A stretch of 64,000 nucleotides of DNA, from the NCBI GenBank assembly GCA_017644045.1, contig JAEPMI010000007.1, forward strand, positions 434,001 to 498,000, given 5' to 3'. The stretch is from Deltaproteobacteria bacterium (GTDB taxonomy: Bacteria; Myxococcota_A; Polyangia; Polyangiales; Houyiibacteriaceae). The notes beneath the pieces are model-generated. The model saw only the letters and a program-made list of their open reading frames with translations. It had not been told where the DNA came from and made no database searches. Below, piece after piece: positions 57,372-64,000 of the stretch (position 1 is its first letter; the number at the start of each line of letters is the position of its first letter). Position numbers and translations under genes: made by a program.

Positions 57372-57383
57372 AGAACACGTTCT
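57372..57383. promoter_or_regulatory. inverted repeat AGAAC-N2-GTTCT upstream of the copper-protein gene
   Basis: Perfect 5-bp arms, 16 bases before ATG 57356 in its direction. Operator candidate; nothing else notable lies in 57357-57520 except a possible remnant tail of the RibD-like gene. Confidence 0.35.
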
Positions 57384-57520
57384 ACCGAGGACCCCGCAAG
57401 CTCGCACGAGATGTAAGAGCGTGCAATCAGGTGTCACACAGTTGGATCAGTCGGAAACCCTCCGGCCCCTGGACCAGCTCGGACCTCGAGGACAAGTCGC
57501 TGCCCGCGGCGGTGGCCCAC

Positions 57521-57976
57521 CTACCCAGACGAGCGACCCGCTTCTCGCCACAGGTGGTCGGCGAGATCGGCCTCGGCTTCGGCCGCGAGGATTCCCACCG
57601 TCGCGCGGACCCCACTCGCGCGAAGCTTCTCGATGCCCGCTCCCCGATTCCGTGGGTGTGGGTCCAGCATCGCGGCATGCACGACTCCGACCCGCCGAAG
57701 GATGATCTCGTCGGCGCAACTCGGCGTCCTCTGGTGGAACGAGCACGGCTCGAGGGTGACGAACATGACCGCGTCCTCGAGTAAACCATCGAGCTGAGCG
57801 AGAGCCATCGGCTCCGCGTGATGCTCGAAAGGCGGTTGCGTGAACCCACGAGCGACGATCGCGTGGTTGCGCACGATGACGCAGCCGACCGGAGGGTTGG
57901 GCGCGCACGCGGGGTACGCTTTGCGTCCCTCCAACAGCGCCTCGCGCATGAAGCCCTCGAGCTGACTTCGCTCCAT
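57521..57976 (-). CDS. RibD-like cytidine/pyrimidine deaminase
   Basis: 151 residues, ATG 57976. Zinc and catalytic sites: FEHHAEPMAL (His-Ala-Glu) and VTLEPCSFHQRTPSC, the PC-x-n-C pattern of riboflavin-specific deaminases. NPPVGCVIVRNHAIVARGFT is also typical of RibD. The reductase half of bifunctional RibD is absent. Past its last helix (ADLADHLW) another frame continues in protein-like style to TGA near 57427 (GRWATAAGSDLSSRSELVQG), so a 1-base shift may have cut the C-terminus. Confidence 0.85.
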   Translation of the reverse strand: MERSQLEGFMREALLEGRKAYPACAPNPPVGCVIVRNHAIVARGFTQPPFEHHAEPMALAQLDGLLEDAVMFVTLEPCSFHQRTPSCADEIILRRVGVVHAAMLDPHPRNRGAGIEKLRASGVRATVGILAAEAEADLADHLWREAGRSSG

Positions 57977-58091
57977 GTCCCCTCGAATATCAGAACGGCG
58001 GAGGGACGGGGTGCTCGAGCTAGCGCAGTAGAATCCAATACCGAAGCGTGCCTGGGGTCTTCATCGACGAGACCATCATGGGTGATGAACG

Positions 58092-58667
58092 ATGAATGCC
58101 GGCCGTTGCGCGCTGCTCCTCACCTGTCTGCTCCTCGCCGCCGGGTGCGAGCCTCGGGGACCTCAGCTTCGCACCCACGCCTTCGCGCCATGGCCTCCGG
58201 CGACGTCCTGGTCGACGGTCGATTGCTCCCAAGGCTCGACGGGTGCATTCGACGAGTTCTCGCTCGCTTTCACCTCCCCACGCGAGTGGGAGGACGCCGC
58301 ACGAGTCGTGTACGTGAGAGTCACTGCAAACCGCAGGGACTTCCAACTGACCGCAAGAGTCGTTCGGTGCGCCGACGGCTCGACGTGGAGCCTCCCATGG
58401 ATCTGGGTCGACCATCCCTCTCCTCGCTACCCGTTGGGGAGCACCGCCATCCATCGGGAGAAGGGAGTCATCATCGGGACCCAGCGCATCGAGATCGAGC
58501 CACCGAGCTGCGCCGCCGGTCCACTGGAGCTGCTCTTCGAGCTCCGCGAGGCAGTGAGCGGCGCCGCGCTCGGGTACCTCTGGGCAGGCTCCACCGAGCC
58601 CTGTGAAACCACCGAACACATCCACCGTGTCGTGGAGGAAGCCAGCCCCTGGAGCCCGACACCGTGA
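58092..58667 (+). CDS. hypothetical lipoprotein
   Basis: 191 residues, signal CALLLTCLLLAAGCEPRGP with lipobox AAGC. Body has several tryptophans and strand-like segments (VYVRVTANRRDFQLTARVVR, LLFELREAVSGAALGYLWAG) and a few cysteines. No known family. Divergent from the RibD-like gene, and the last ordinary gene before the accessory region. Confidence 0.6.
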   Translation: MNAGRCALLLTCLLLAAGCEPRGPQLRTHAFAPWPPATSWSTVDCSQGSTGAFDEFSLAFTSPREWEDAARVVYVRVTANRRDFQLTARVVRCADGSTWSLPWIWVDHPSPRYPLGSTAIHREKGVIIGTQRIEIEPPSCAAGPLELLFELREAVSGAALGYLWAGSTEPCETTEHIHRVVEEASPWSPTP

Positions 58668-58688
58668 CGCCCAGTACCGGACGGAACC

Positions 58689-58716
58689 AAAAAGCCCCTG
58701 CTCGAAAGCAGGGGCT
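58689..58716 (-). terminator. terminator hairpin after tRNA tail, copy 1
   Basis: On the minus strand: 10-bp perfect stem (58693-58702 with 58707-58716), TTCG loop, then five Ts (58689-58693). It follows the tRNA 3'-end at 58720. Confidence 0.85.
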
Positions 58717-58719
58717 CGG

Positions 58720-58742
58720 TGGCGGAGCGGACGGGACTCGAA
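58720..58742 (-). repeat. tRNA 3'-end remnant, copy 1 (att-like)
   Basis: Minus strand ends CCGTCCGCTCCGCCA, preceded by a T-loop TTCGAGT: the 3' half of a tRNA with CCA. No matching 5' acceptor strand (GGAGCGG) lies within 90 bases upstream and the T-stem is broken. Bases 58711-58740 recur exactly at 62290-62319. The rest of 58668-58962 has no gene I can support. Confidence 0.7.
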
Positions 58743-58962
58743 CGCCCCAGGAGACCGACCCTTACGATTGCATGGCACCGATGAGGCGCAGTACGGCGGC
58801 TCGGTGGCGAAGATGCCGACGACGGAACGGTGAGCTCCCCGACGGTCGGGCGAACTACCCGGTGCGCCGTGCTTCGACCTCCGACCCAGGGCACGTTCAG
58901 GCAGTAGTGGGCTGGACGGGGACGCTGAGCGTAGAACCGGTCTCGCTGTAGTCTCGTTGGGG

Positions 58963-60009
58963 CTAAGGTGTTCTTGGCCTTGCCCGACAGGTGGACCCGC
59001 CATCGCTGCGTGGGCTCTCGCAACGGATTACCCGCGCTCGCGTTGCGTCCGGTGGTGGAAAGTCTCGGCACTCTATTTCGTACGTGCAGTTACCATCATT
59101 CCGGTCGGTGTTCCGATCAAACCGCCACTGGAAAGAGTGGAACCAGACGCCTTCGTCTGGTGCACGGCAAAGGTACCGCCCTGGCTTCCCGGTGTCGGGC
59201 CTGACGCCTTGACCCGAGACCGAAGTCACCTGGCACCATCGGGCGGCGCGGGCCCCAACCCGACAACGGTCGACACCCCTACCATTGCACACGACTGCCC
59301 GGTTCTCTGCCTGTGGGTCCGGCGTCATTGGCCTGCTTGATGGGAGCACCACGCTCGCCGGCAAGCGCGAGACGTCTTCGCTGGTAGTAGCGCTTACACT
59401 AAACAGCAAGTTGCCACCAACGGATGTGCGACGACACTGCACGACGAGGCCCGCTCCCCTGAATGTGCTCGGCGGCTCCGAGCAAGACATCTGTTCACGG
59501 TCGTACAAGTACGCGAGCCGGTACGTGTCCCCGGCGTAGGCTGAGTGGAGACTCAGCTGAATCTGTATCTGCTCACCAGCCTCCCAAACGTCGCCGCTGA
59601 CCCGGGGGCGAAAGACGGGTGGCGCGTCCGATTCCATACACTCCTCCCAGGCATCAACCACTCTTTCGCTCGCCTGCGTGTTGACAGTGTGGCGGATAAG
59701 GATCGCGCCGGCGCGCTTGTAATGCCGCTGCTGCAGCGCCGTGCACATCTGTCTCGCGCGCTGCTGGGACATTCCAATACGAATCGGAATCCCCTCGATG
59801 ACCGTGCCTACGTTTAGGCCCGAACCGCCGGAGCTTCTTCGGCAGACGTTCTCTCGAATATCGTGCCAGTCTTCGAGCCATTCTCCTTCCGTCAACCGAT
59901 CCACAGTTGGCACCTGGAGAATCGCGGCGCACTCTTCGCGAGCCTGCGCGGTCGACTCGACTAACAGCAAGCAAGATAGCACCAGTACGGATGCAACGTT
60001 GATGTTCAC
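58963..60009 (-). CDS. secreted protein of unknown function in accessory region
   Basis: 348 residues from GTG 60009 (GGGGGCAG upstream); the longer frame to 60060 puts extra residues before the signal. Signal peptide NINVASVLVLSCLLLVESTAQA. Mature protein has eight or more cysteines, a helical N-terminal part (QQRARQMCTALQQRHYKRAG) and beta-like C-terminal parts (CTYEIECRDFPPPDATRARV). Base composition is visibly less GC-rich than neighbours. No family recognised. It is the best-preserved gene between the first two tRNA-tail repeats. Confidence 0.6.
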   Translation of the reverse strand: MNINVASVLVLSCLLLVESTAQAREECAAILQVPTVDRLTEGEWLEDWHDIRENVCRRSSGGSGLNVGTVIEGIPIRIGMSQQRARQMCTALQQRHYKRAGAILIRHTVNTQASERVVDAWEECMESDAPPVFRPRVSGDVWEAGEQIQIQLSLHSAYAGDTYRLAYLYDREQMSCSEPPSTFRGAGLVVQCRRTSVGGNLLFSVSATTSEDVSRLPASVVLPSSRPMTPDPQAENRAVVCNGRGVDRCRVGARAARWCQVTSVSGQGVRPDTGKPGRYLCRAPDEGVWFHSFQWRFDRNTDRNDGNCTYEIECRDFPPPDATRARVIRCESPRSDGGSTCRARPRTP

Positions 60010-60117
60010 ATCTGCCCCCTTCACAAAGTCAGTGGTTTCCCGCGCGACAGTACCCGGCATGCACCGCGCGCTCCAGTGCCAATGTCAGGAGTTCACCGCT
60101 GGTGTGGTCCTATCGGC

Positions 60118-60423
60118 CTAGAGAGCACTCGCTTCCGCGACGTAGTGGCAGCCGCAGCGCCCCATCCGCACCTCGCCCTCGGCGACTTCCACCCCGAGCT
60201 CCGCGAGCAACTCCGGCGAGGATCCTCGCCCCCGGCGTCGACGTCCTCCCAGCTGAGCTCGTGTCCGCGAGCCAGACGGCCTGCACGTCCTCAACGCGCA
60301 GGTGCCCCTCCCCGCATCCTTGGAATCCCGAAGCGTTCGAGCAGCGGTCGGCTGCACAGCACCAACTGTTCTAGCCCAGCCCGAACGCGCCCGAGCCACT
60401 AGAGCCCACCCCGTCGCTGTCAC
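60118..60423 (-). pseudogene. degraded minus-strand gene fragment
   Basis: The open frame reads poorly at first but ends with a protein-like stretch (LLAELGVEVAEGEVRMGRCG). Other frames over the same bases contribute coherent pieces (LLERFGIPRMRGG; GHLRVEDVQAVWLADTSSAG). Protein-like segments in all three frames mean several indels in one former gene. It follows the small gene at 60433 and may have been part of the same unit. Confidence 0.4.
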
Positions 60424-60432
60424 CGGTACCGG

Positions 60433-60753
60433 TCAGCCCGTGCGCCTCAGCATCTCTGCCATGTGGTCTAGGGCGGCGCTCTGCAGGTTCCCGACTCTAC
60501 GAGCTCCTCGTCGGCGAAGGCCACGACTTCGAGCGAGACGAACGGCGTTGAGCCGGTCGACGTAGCGCCCCATGCCGCCCTGGTAGGACGGATGAACGCG
60601 GTTCTCCTCGTCGACGAGCTCGCGCTCCTTCAGCAACGAGAGCGTTGCCTCCAGCTCCTCCATGCTCCACTCGCGGTCGCTCATCCCGGTGACCTGGTCG
60701 AGCAGCTGATTCTTCAGGGGTAGCTGGCGGTGATTCGATAGGCGCTCGCTCAC
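60433..60753 (-). CDS. small protein, possibly frameshifted
   Basis: 106 residues from GTG 60753, whose GTGA overlaps the stop of the frameshifted lipoprotein. First ~65 residues look real (LEATLSLLKERELVDEENRV, PSYQGGMGRYVDRLNA). Residues after that are Arg-rich, while the alternative frame over the same bases reads FVSLEVVAFADEELVE, so an indel near 60540 is likely. No family recognised. Confidence 0.45.
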   Translation of the reverse strand: MSERLSNHRQLPLKNQLLDQVTGMSDREWSMEELEATLSLLKERELVDEENRVHPSYQGGMGRYVDRLNAVRLARSRGLRRRGARRVGNLQSAALDHMAEMLRRTG

Positions 60754-61156
60754 TGGACCGGGCCGTCTCCGGGATCAGTCGCCAGCATGTCGACCCGACA
60801 CTCCCACACATCATCGGCCTGGCTGTCCAGTGTCCCGACCAAGCTGACGTCACTGCTCTCCGATGCTGCACATTTCGATGAAACGAATCGTCAAACAGCG
60901 GCTCGGTGGCGCACGGTCCGTCCGTGATCACGCTCCGAAGGTCCCGCATCCCAGCTGGTATGGTTCCGCAGTCGGCCTCCAACTCCGTGTACACCAGCTT
61001 GTGCTGAGTAGCTGCTGGCGGAGCACACGGGCCGCTATCGGCGCTCATGCCGAGGTCCGGCACACCCCCGCCGTCGTCACCGCAGCTGCTCATGGACAGC
61101 GCCGCCAGCGCCACACTCCCGCTCTGAATCGCAGATCGCTGCCTCCACGAACACAC
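60750..61156 (-). pseudogene. frameshifted lipoprotein gene
   Basis: Start GTG 61156; signal SAIQSGSVALAALSMSSCGD with lipobox SSC and the Asp/Gly linker seen in other lipoproteins here. Sequence is coherent to LFDDSFHR (about 60885), then continues one base back in frame as KCAASESSDVSLVGTLDSQA and on to DPGDGPVQ with a TGA at 60750-60752. The intact protein would be about 134 residues. Its stop overlaps the GTG of the next gene, which shows the second frame is the natural end. Confidence 0.6.
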
Positions 61157-61276
61157 GGAAGCACCCACTGATTCTTCACCAACCGGGCGAATTTTGGGCC
61201 GCGGGCAGGACTCCCGTACGCCTTCCCGAACCCGCGGCCTCGACCCGTGTTCGCCAGCCAAGGGCCTGCGAATCCG

Positions 61277-62023
61277 CTACTCCTGAGCCTCTCGCTCCTC
61301 CGCGGCGAGGTCGTCGGCGAGGCCGTTCTGGACGTACTCGAGCACCTTCGTCCCAATCCACGTGATCTTCGCGTCGAGGACGTAGCCGTCCACCGCTCCG
61401 CTTGCCTCCAGGAGACGGGCATCGATCAGCCTGCGTGCGTGGTGAGCGTCACCTTCCTTAAACCGGGGCGCTGTCTTTACCCGCGGAGCACTCGGCCTGC
61501 TTCGATTGTGTCGCTCGGCCTTCTCCCGTCGTTCGACAGTGGCGCGGAGCACGAGGATGTCGCCGTAGTCGAGCCCCTCCAGCACCTCGAGGATCTGGAG
61601 CCCCAGGCCTCGCTCGTACTCCTCCGGGTCGGCTCGGAGACTGTGCTGGAGGGCCGCCATCAGGATCCGCTTCTTCCGACCGACCGAGCGCTCCGACGCC
61701 TTCGCCCATGCGCGAACGAATGCGTGGAAATCGATCATGGCCTGCTCGGGGGGCATCCGGCGAGCAAGCCCACGAAAGCCTTCGTCCAGCTCCTCCGCGT
61801 TGTCGGCGATCTCCCGTCCGAGTCCAGCGGCGAACATCTCCCGAACCCGCTCGGCGAACCACCCGAAGCCACCCTTCGCCACGCCGAGAGCCAGCCCCAC
61901 CGGGTCGCCACCTGACGCGGTGTATCCCCAGATCCCATCTCGGGCGACTCGCACCACGAGGTCTTCTCTCTCCTCTGGGGTCAGCCCATCGCCGCCCGTC
62001 GCCTTCCCATCGTCCTCTGCCAT
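61277..62023 (-). CDS. hypothetical protein of the accessory region
   Basis: 248 residues from ATG 62023 (GGGGAGG upstream). N-terminal acidic, then a Gly-rich helix (ASGGDPVGLALGVAKGGFGW) and long charged helices (AWAKASERSVGRKKRILMAA, LVLRATVERREKAERHNRSR). The end (LDAKITWIGTKVLEYVQNGL) resembles a winged-helix or similar small fold. No signal peptide. I do not recognise it; the content would fit a defence or regulatory gene, but nothing proves it. Confidence 0.6.
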   Translation of the reverse strand: MAEDDGKATGGDGLTPEEREDLVVRVARDGIWGYTASGGDPVGLALGVAKGGFGWFAERVREMFAAGLGREIADNAEELDEGFRGLARRMPPEQAMIDFHAFVRAWAKASERSVGRKKRILMAALQHSLRADPEEYERGLGLQILEVLEGLDYGDILVLRATVERREKAERHNRSRPSAPRVKTAPRFKEGDAHHARRLIDARLLEASGAVDGYVLDAKITWIGTKVLEYVQNGLADDLAAEEREAQE

Positions 62024-62272
62024 GGCGCCTCCCCAGCGATCGTAGCAGTGGCCATCCGGGACGATCCGGGCGTCTTTGGCGTCGCGGCCCGTTCGGCTTT
62101 GGCACCACCCAGGGCACCGTGCACGAACACCTTCCTGACGCTTTGCTCGGAGGAGAGCCCGCACCGCGACGCCGTGATCAATCTGATGACCCATACGCCG
62201 AAAGGCGACGCGACTCTGAGCCGCGCCGAGGTCGTCGAGCTACCTCATGTCCCGATCGCTGGCCGTGATGGG

Positions 62273-62319
62273 ACGGAACCAAAAAAGCCGGGGCTCGGTG
62301 GCGGAGCGGACGGGACTCG
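62273..62319 (-). repeat. tRNA 3'-end remnant, copy 2, with collapsed terminator
   Basis: Repeats the block of copy 1: ACGGAACC plus an A-run (62273-62286), then 30 identical bases (62290-62319). The terminator hairpin is shortened to a few bases (AGCC next to GGGGCT), as if its inside was deleted. Confidence 0.7.
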
Positions 62320-62408
62320 CCTCGGTCGACTGGAATCATGCGAAGCGGAGCGGACGCAGTCCGCGCAGCCGCAGGATTCCAGGCGCCGCCGAGTCCCGGA
62401 CGGACGCG

Positions 62409-62464
62409 AAAAGGGCGACCCCGAAGGGTCGCCCTTGAGCATGGCGGAGCGGACGGGACTCGAA
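62409..62464 (-). repeat. tRNA 3'-end remnant, copy 3, with intact terminator
   Basis: Minus strand ends CCGTCCGCTCCGCCA (CCA at 62442-62444) after T-loop TTCGAGT; four of five T-stem pairs hold. The terminator is an 11-bp perfect stem (62411-62421 with 62426-62436) with a C(TTCG)G loop and TTTT. No full tRNA lies upstream on the minus strand. The rest of 62024-62568 has an 8-bp hairpin (GCGAATCC/GGATTCGC near 62510-62536) but no gene I can support. Confidence 0.7.
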
Positions 62465-62568
62465 CCCGGCGGAAGAGGCGAAAGCGGAGCGATTCCGAGA
62501 CATCGAGCGAATCCGTAGGCTCGCAGGATTCGCCTGCATCATCGAGGGTTCACGGCGCCATTCCGCAA

Positions 62569-62718
62569 TTGCTGACCAATGTCAGCAATCCGGAGCTCCA
62601 CTGCGCCGACTGTGGCGCCCCGGGCGCGACGTCGCGCTCGACCTGCAGCGTATGCGGGATCGCGTTCTTGCGCCCGCTCGATCCGGCCCTCGGGGCCGAG
62701 GAGGAAGACCATGGGTGA
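62569..62718 (+). CDS. small zinc-ribbon protein
   Basis: 49 residues if TTG 62569 is used. CADCGAPGATSRSTCSVCG forms a CxxC-x10-CxxC zinc ribbon. Its stop (DHG then TGA) overlaps the start of the next gene by eight bases, which supports translation. Too short to identify further; the frame is open upstream, so the start is uncertain. Confidence 0.4.
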   Translation: MLTNVSNPELHCADCGAPGATSRSTCSVCGIAFLRPLDPALGAEEEDHG

Positions 62719-63238
62719 GACGATCGAGGAGAGGTGGCCTCCGGACTTGCGTGCACACGCGGTCGACTACGCCTACCAGTGGGCCGACAAGGCTCGGTGG
62801 CTTCGCAGTCGCGCGGCCGCGCTTCTCGAAAGGGTGTCGCCGCCGCCTGATGGCGCGGACCGGAACCTCTGGGAGAAGGACTACGAGAACGAGCTGCGCA
62901 TGGCCGGCGAGCTGTCGCTCATCGCCGACGAGCTCGACGAGCATGCGGTCTCCCTGGCCCAGGTTCGGCACGCGCTGACCGCAGCGGTCATGAAGCCGCA
63001 CCAGGGACCATGTGGCTGCGGTGAGTGCATTGGGGCCGATGACGCTCACCATGCGCTGGCGAGGCTCGTTCGGGCGGCCCTCGACAGTGACGCCTGCACC
63101 GACGGAGCATGTCCCGAGTGCGGCGGCGAGTGGCGCTTCGACAAGGTGGCCAACGTGGGCGGGCACGTGCACGCCGAGTCGTGCTCGCGGCGCCCGCCGG
63201 TGGGTCCCGCGTGGGCCCACACGGGGAGCAGGGCATGA
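62711..63238 (+). CDS. zinc-binding protein of a phage-like cassette
   Basis: 175 residues, ATG 62711 with GAGGAAG upstream. N-terminal helices (HAVDYAYQWADKARWLRSRA, LRMAGELSLIADELDEHAVS) and a C-terminal part with many Cys and His: GPCGCGECIGADDAHHALAR and CTDGACPECGGEWRFDKVAN, then HVHAESC. Its stop overlaps the next start (ATGA). I know no named family; position beside a phage-type J protein suggests a mobile-element gene. Confidence 0.55.
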   Translation: MGETIEERWPPDLRAHAVDYAYQWADKARWLRSRAAALLERVSPPPDGADRNLWEKDYENELRMAGELSLIADELDEHAVSLAQVRHALTAAVMKPHQGPCGCGECIGADDAHHALARLVRAALDSDACTDGACPECGGEWRFDKVANVGGHVHAESCSRRPPVGPAWAHTGSRA

Positions 63239-63837
63239 CCGCCGAGCGCTACCCGCTCCACTGGCCCGATGGGCAGCCACGGACCCCCGAGCACCGACGC
63301 GAGCGCCGCTGGGCGTACAAGGTGAGCCAGGAGCAGGCGCAGACCGAGCTCCTCCACGACCTCGAGCTCATGGGCGCGAAGGACGTGATCCTCTCGACCA
63401 ACATCAAGCTCCGGCGGGATGGGCTCCCTTACGCGAGCCAGCGGCCTCCGGACGACCCTGGCGTCGCGGTCTACTGGACGACCGAGAGCGGGGTCTCGGT
63501 GGCCATCGCCTGTGACCGCTTCGAGCTGATCCGCGAGAACATGCGGGCGCTCGGGCTCACCGTGGCGGCGCTGCGCGCTGTCGACCGGGCCGGCTGCACG
63601 GACGTCCTCGAGGGGGCCTATCGCGGTTGGGCCCAGCTCCCTGCCACCGTGACGCCTGCGCCGCGGCCGTGGTGGAAGGTGCTCGGCTACGACGCGCCGG
63701 AGGGCCTCGACTTCCCCACGGTGAAGCGACGCTTCCGCGAACTCGCCGCGACGCGCCACCCGGACAGGGGCGGAGCCCACGAGGCGATGGCCGAGCTGAA
63801 CGGCGCGCTCGAGCAAGCAAGGGCGGAGCTGGGATAG
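63235..63837 (+). CDS. phage-type J-domain (DnaJ-like) protein
   Basis: 200 residues from ATG 63235. N-terminal ~130 residues match the domain that precedes J domains in prophage proteins (YPLHWPDGQPRTPEHRRERR, AKDVILSTNIKLRRDGLPYA, DDPGVAVYWT). The C-terminal J domain reads WWKVLGYDAPEGLDF, then VKRRFRELAATRHPDRGGAH with the HPD loop. This pairing is common in phage and integrative-element genes, where the function is not settled. Overlaps the previous gene by four bases. Confidence 0.8.
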   Translation: MTAERYPLHWPDGQPRTPEHRRERRWAYKVSQEQAQTELLHDLELMGAKDVILSTNIKLRRDGLPYASQRPPDDPGVAVYWTTESGVSVAIACDRFELIRENMRALGLTVAALRAVDRAGCTDVLEGAYRGWAQLPATVTPAPRPWWKVLGYDAPEGLDFPTVKRRFRELAATRHPDRGGAHEAMAELNGALEQARAELG

Positions 63838-63840
63838 GCT
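63835..63840 (+). promoter_or_regulatory. TAGGCT -10-like hexamer
   Basis: TAGGCT is seven bases before ATG 63848 and overlaps the stop codon of the J-domain gene. Confidence 0.4.
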
Positions 63841-63847
63841 CTCCCGC

Positions 63848-64000
63848 ATGGACTTCCCGACTCTTGAAGAGGCAGCTCTCCTGGCCAGCGGCGCGGCATT
63901 GATGAAGTTCTATGAGTCGCTCCAGGCGTTCGTGGGCCGGAGGACCCGCAGGAAGGACCACGCGAAGGAGGTCGACGCCGAACGAGCAGCTGCGCTTTGG
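63848..64000 (+). CDS. hypothetical protein, N-terminal part
   Basis: 51 codons to the window edge: MDFPTLEEAALLASGAAL, then a basic helix (FVGRRTRRKDHAKEVDAERA). Small hydrophobic stretch LLASGAALMKF. Could be a short phage-type membrane protein; truncated by the window. Confidence 0.5.
   Translation, partial: MDFPTLEEAALLASGAALMKFYESLQAFVGRRTRRKDHAKEVDAERAAALW

Noticed and set aside
57372..57383. LexA/SOS box (GAAC-N4-GTTC)
   Set aside because: Spacer between GAAC and GTTC is two bases, not four; kept only as an unnamed inverted repeat.
58720..58810. complete tRNA gene at tRNA-tail copy 1
   Set aside because: No GGAGCGG acceptor partner, no D or anticodon arm, and two T-stem mismatches; only a 3' remnant.
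58427..59071. 214-residue minus-strand ORF across the tRNA tail
   Set aside because: It runs antisense through the 58092 gene and through the terminator and tRNA remnant.
62442..62560. complete tRNA gene at tRNA-tail copy 3
   Set aside because: T-arm nearly intact, but no acceptor 5' strand within 120 bases and no anticodon arm.

Overview
The window is a very GC-rich bacterial chromosome segment. Its codon use is strongly G/C-biased at third positions. It is dense in lipoproteins with Asp/Gly/Cys-rich linkers after the lipobox, Ser/Thr kinases, RCC1-like and VCBS/FG-GAP repeats and RHS proteins. That mix suggests a myxobacterium of the Sandaracinus/Polyangiales type. This is an inference from gene content; there is no rRNA or marker gene here to prove it.

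Layout. 1-3477: tail of an Eri1/KapD-type exonuclease, a small secreted protein, then a histidine-rich Spy-like protein, a His-rich small protein, an OmpR regulator and a His-rich sensor kinase. 3606-13419: HExxH lipoprotein, TetR regulator, a kinase-ATPase-TPR giant, a PEGA-type Ser/Thr kinase with a TPR partner, and an RCC1-repeat lipoprotein. 13430-27648: the most striking locus, a 2524-residue SpvB/TcdB/RHS protein divergent from a 2008-residue lipoprotein whose gene is translationally coupled to an ECF-like sigma factor. 27845-34570: a complete TetR-controlled RND efflux operon (TetR, outer-membrane factor, adaptor, pump) with 4-bp overlaps throughout. 34693-39300: PPC-domain lipoprotein with a strong terminator, a Cache-HAMP class III nucleotide cyclase and a lipoprotein, the last two separated by a long inverted repeat. 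39603-44024: a large lipoprotein gene split by one apparent frameshift, then a FadL-type porin. 44090-48398: MacB/LolD-like ABC export operon (ATPase, FtsX-type permease, HlyD-type adaptor). 48402-58667: pseudokinase, Cys-rich lipoproteins, SDR, PhnD-like protein, sulfotransferase, two-DTG aspartic protease, MOSC protein, a PHM-type copper monooxygenase homologue and a RibD-like deaminase.

58681-64000 is accessory DNA. Three copies of a tRNA 3'-end, each with an intact or collapsed terminator on the minus strand, flank or lie inside a stretch of unfamiliar and frameshifted minus-strand genes. After it comes a plus-strand cassette (zinc ribbon, zinc-binding protein, phage-type J-domain protein) that runs off the window. 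I saw no integrase.

Nine start codons in the window have a TAnnnT hexamer exactly 6 or 7 bases upstream, most without a Shine-Dalgarno, which points to widespread leaderless transcription. I used this to choose several starts. No rRNA, intact tRNA, CRISPR array or insertion sequence was seen.
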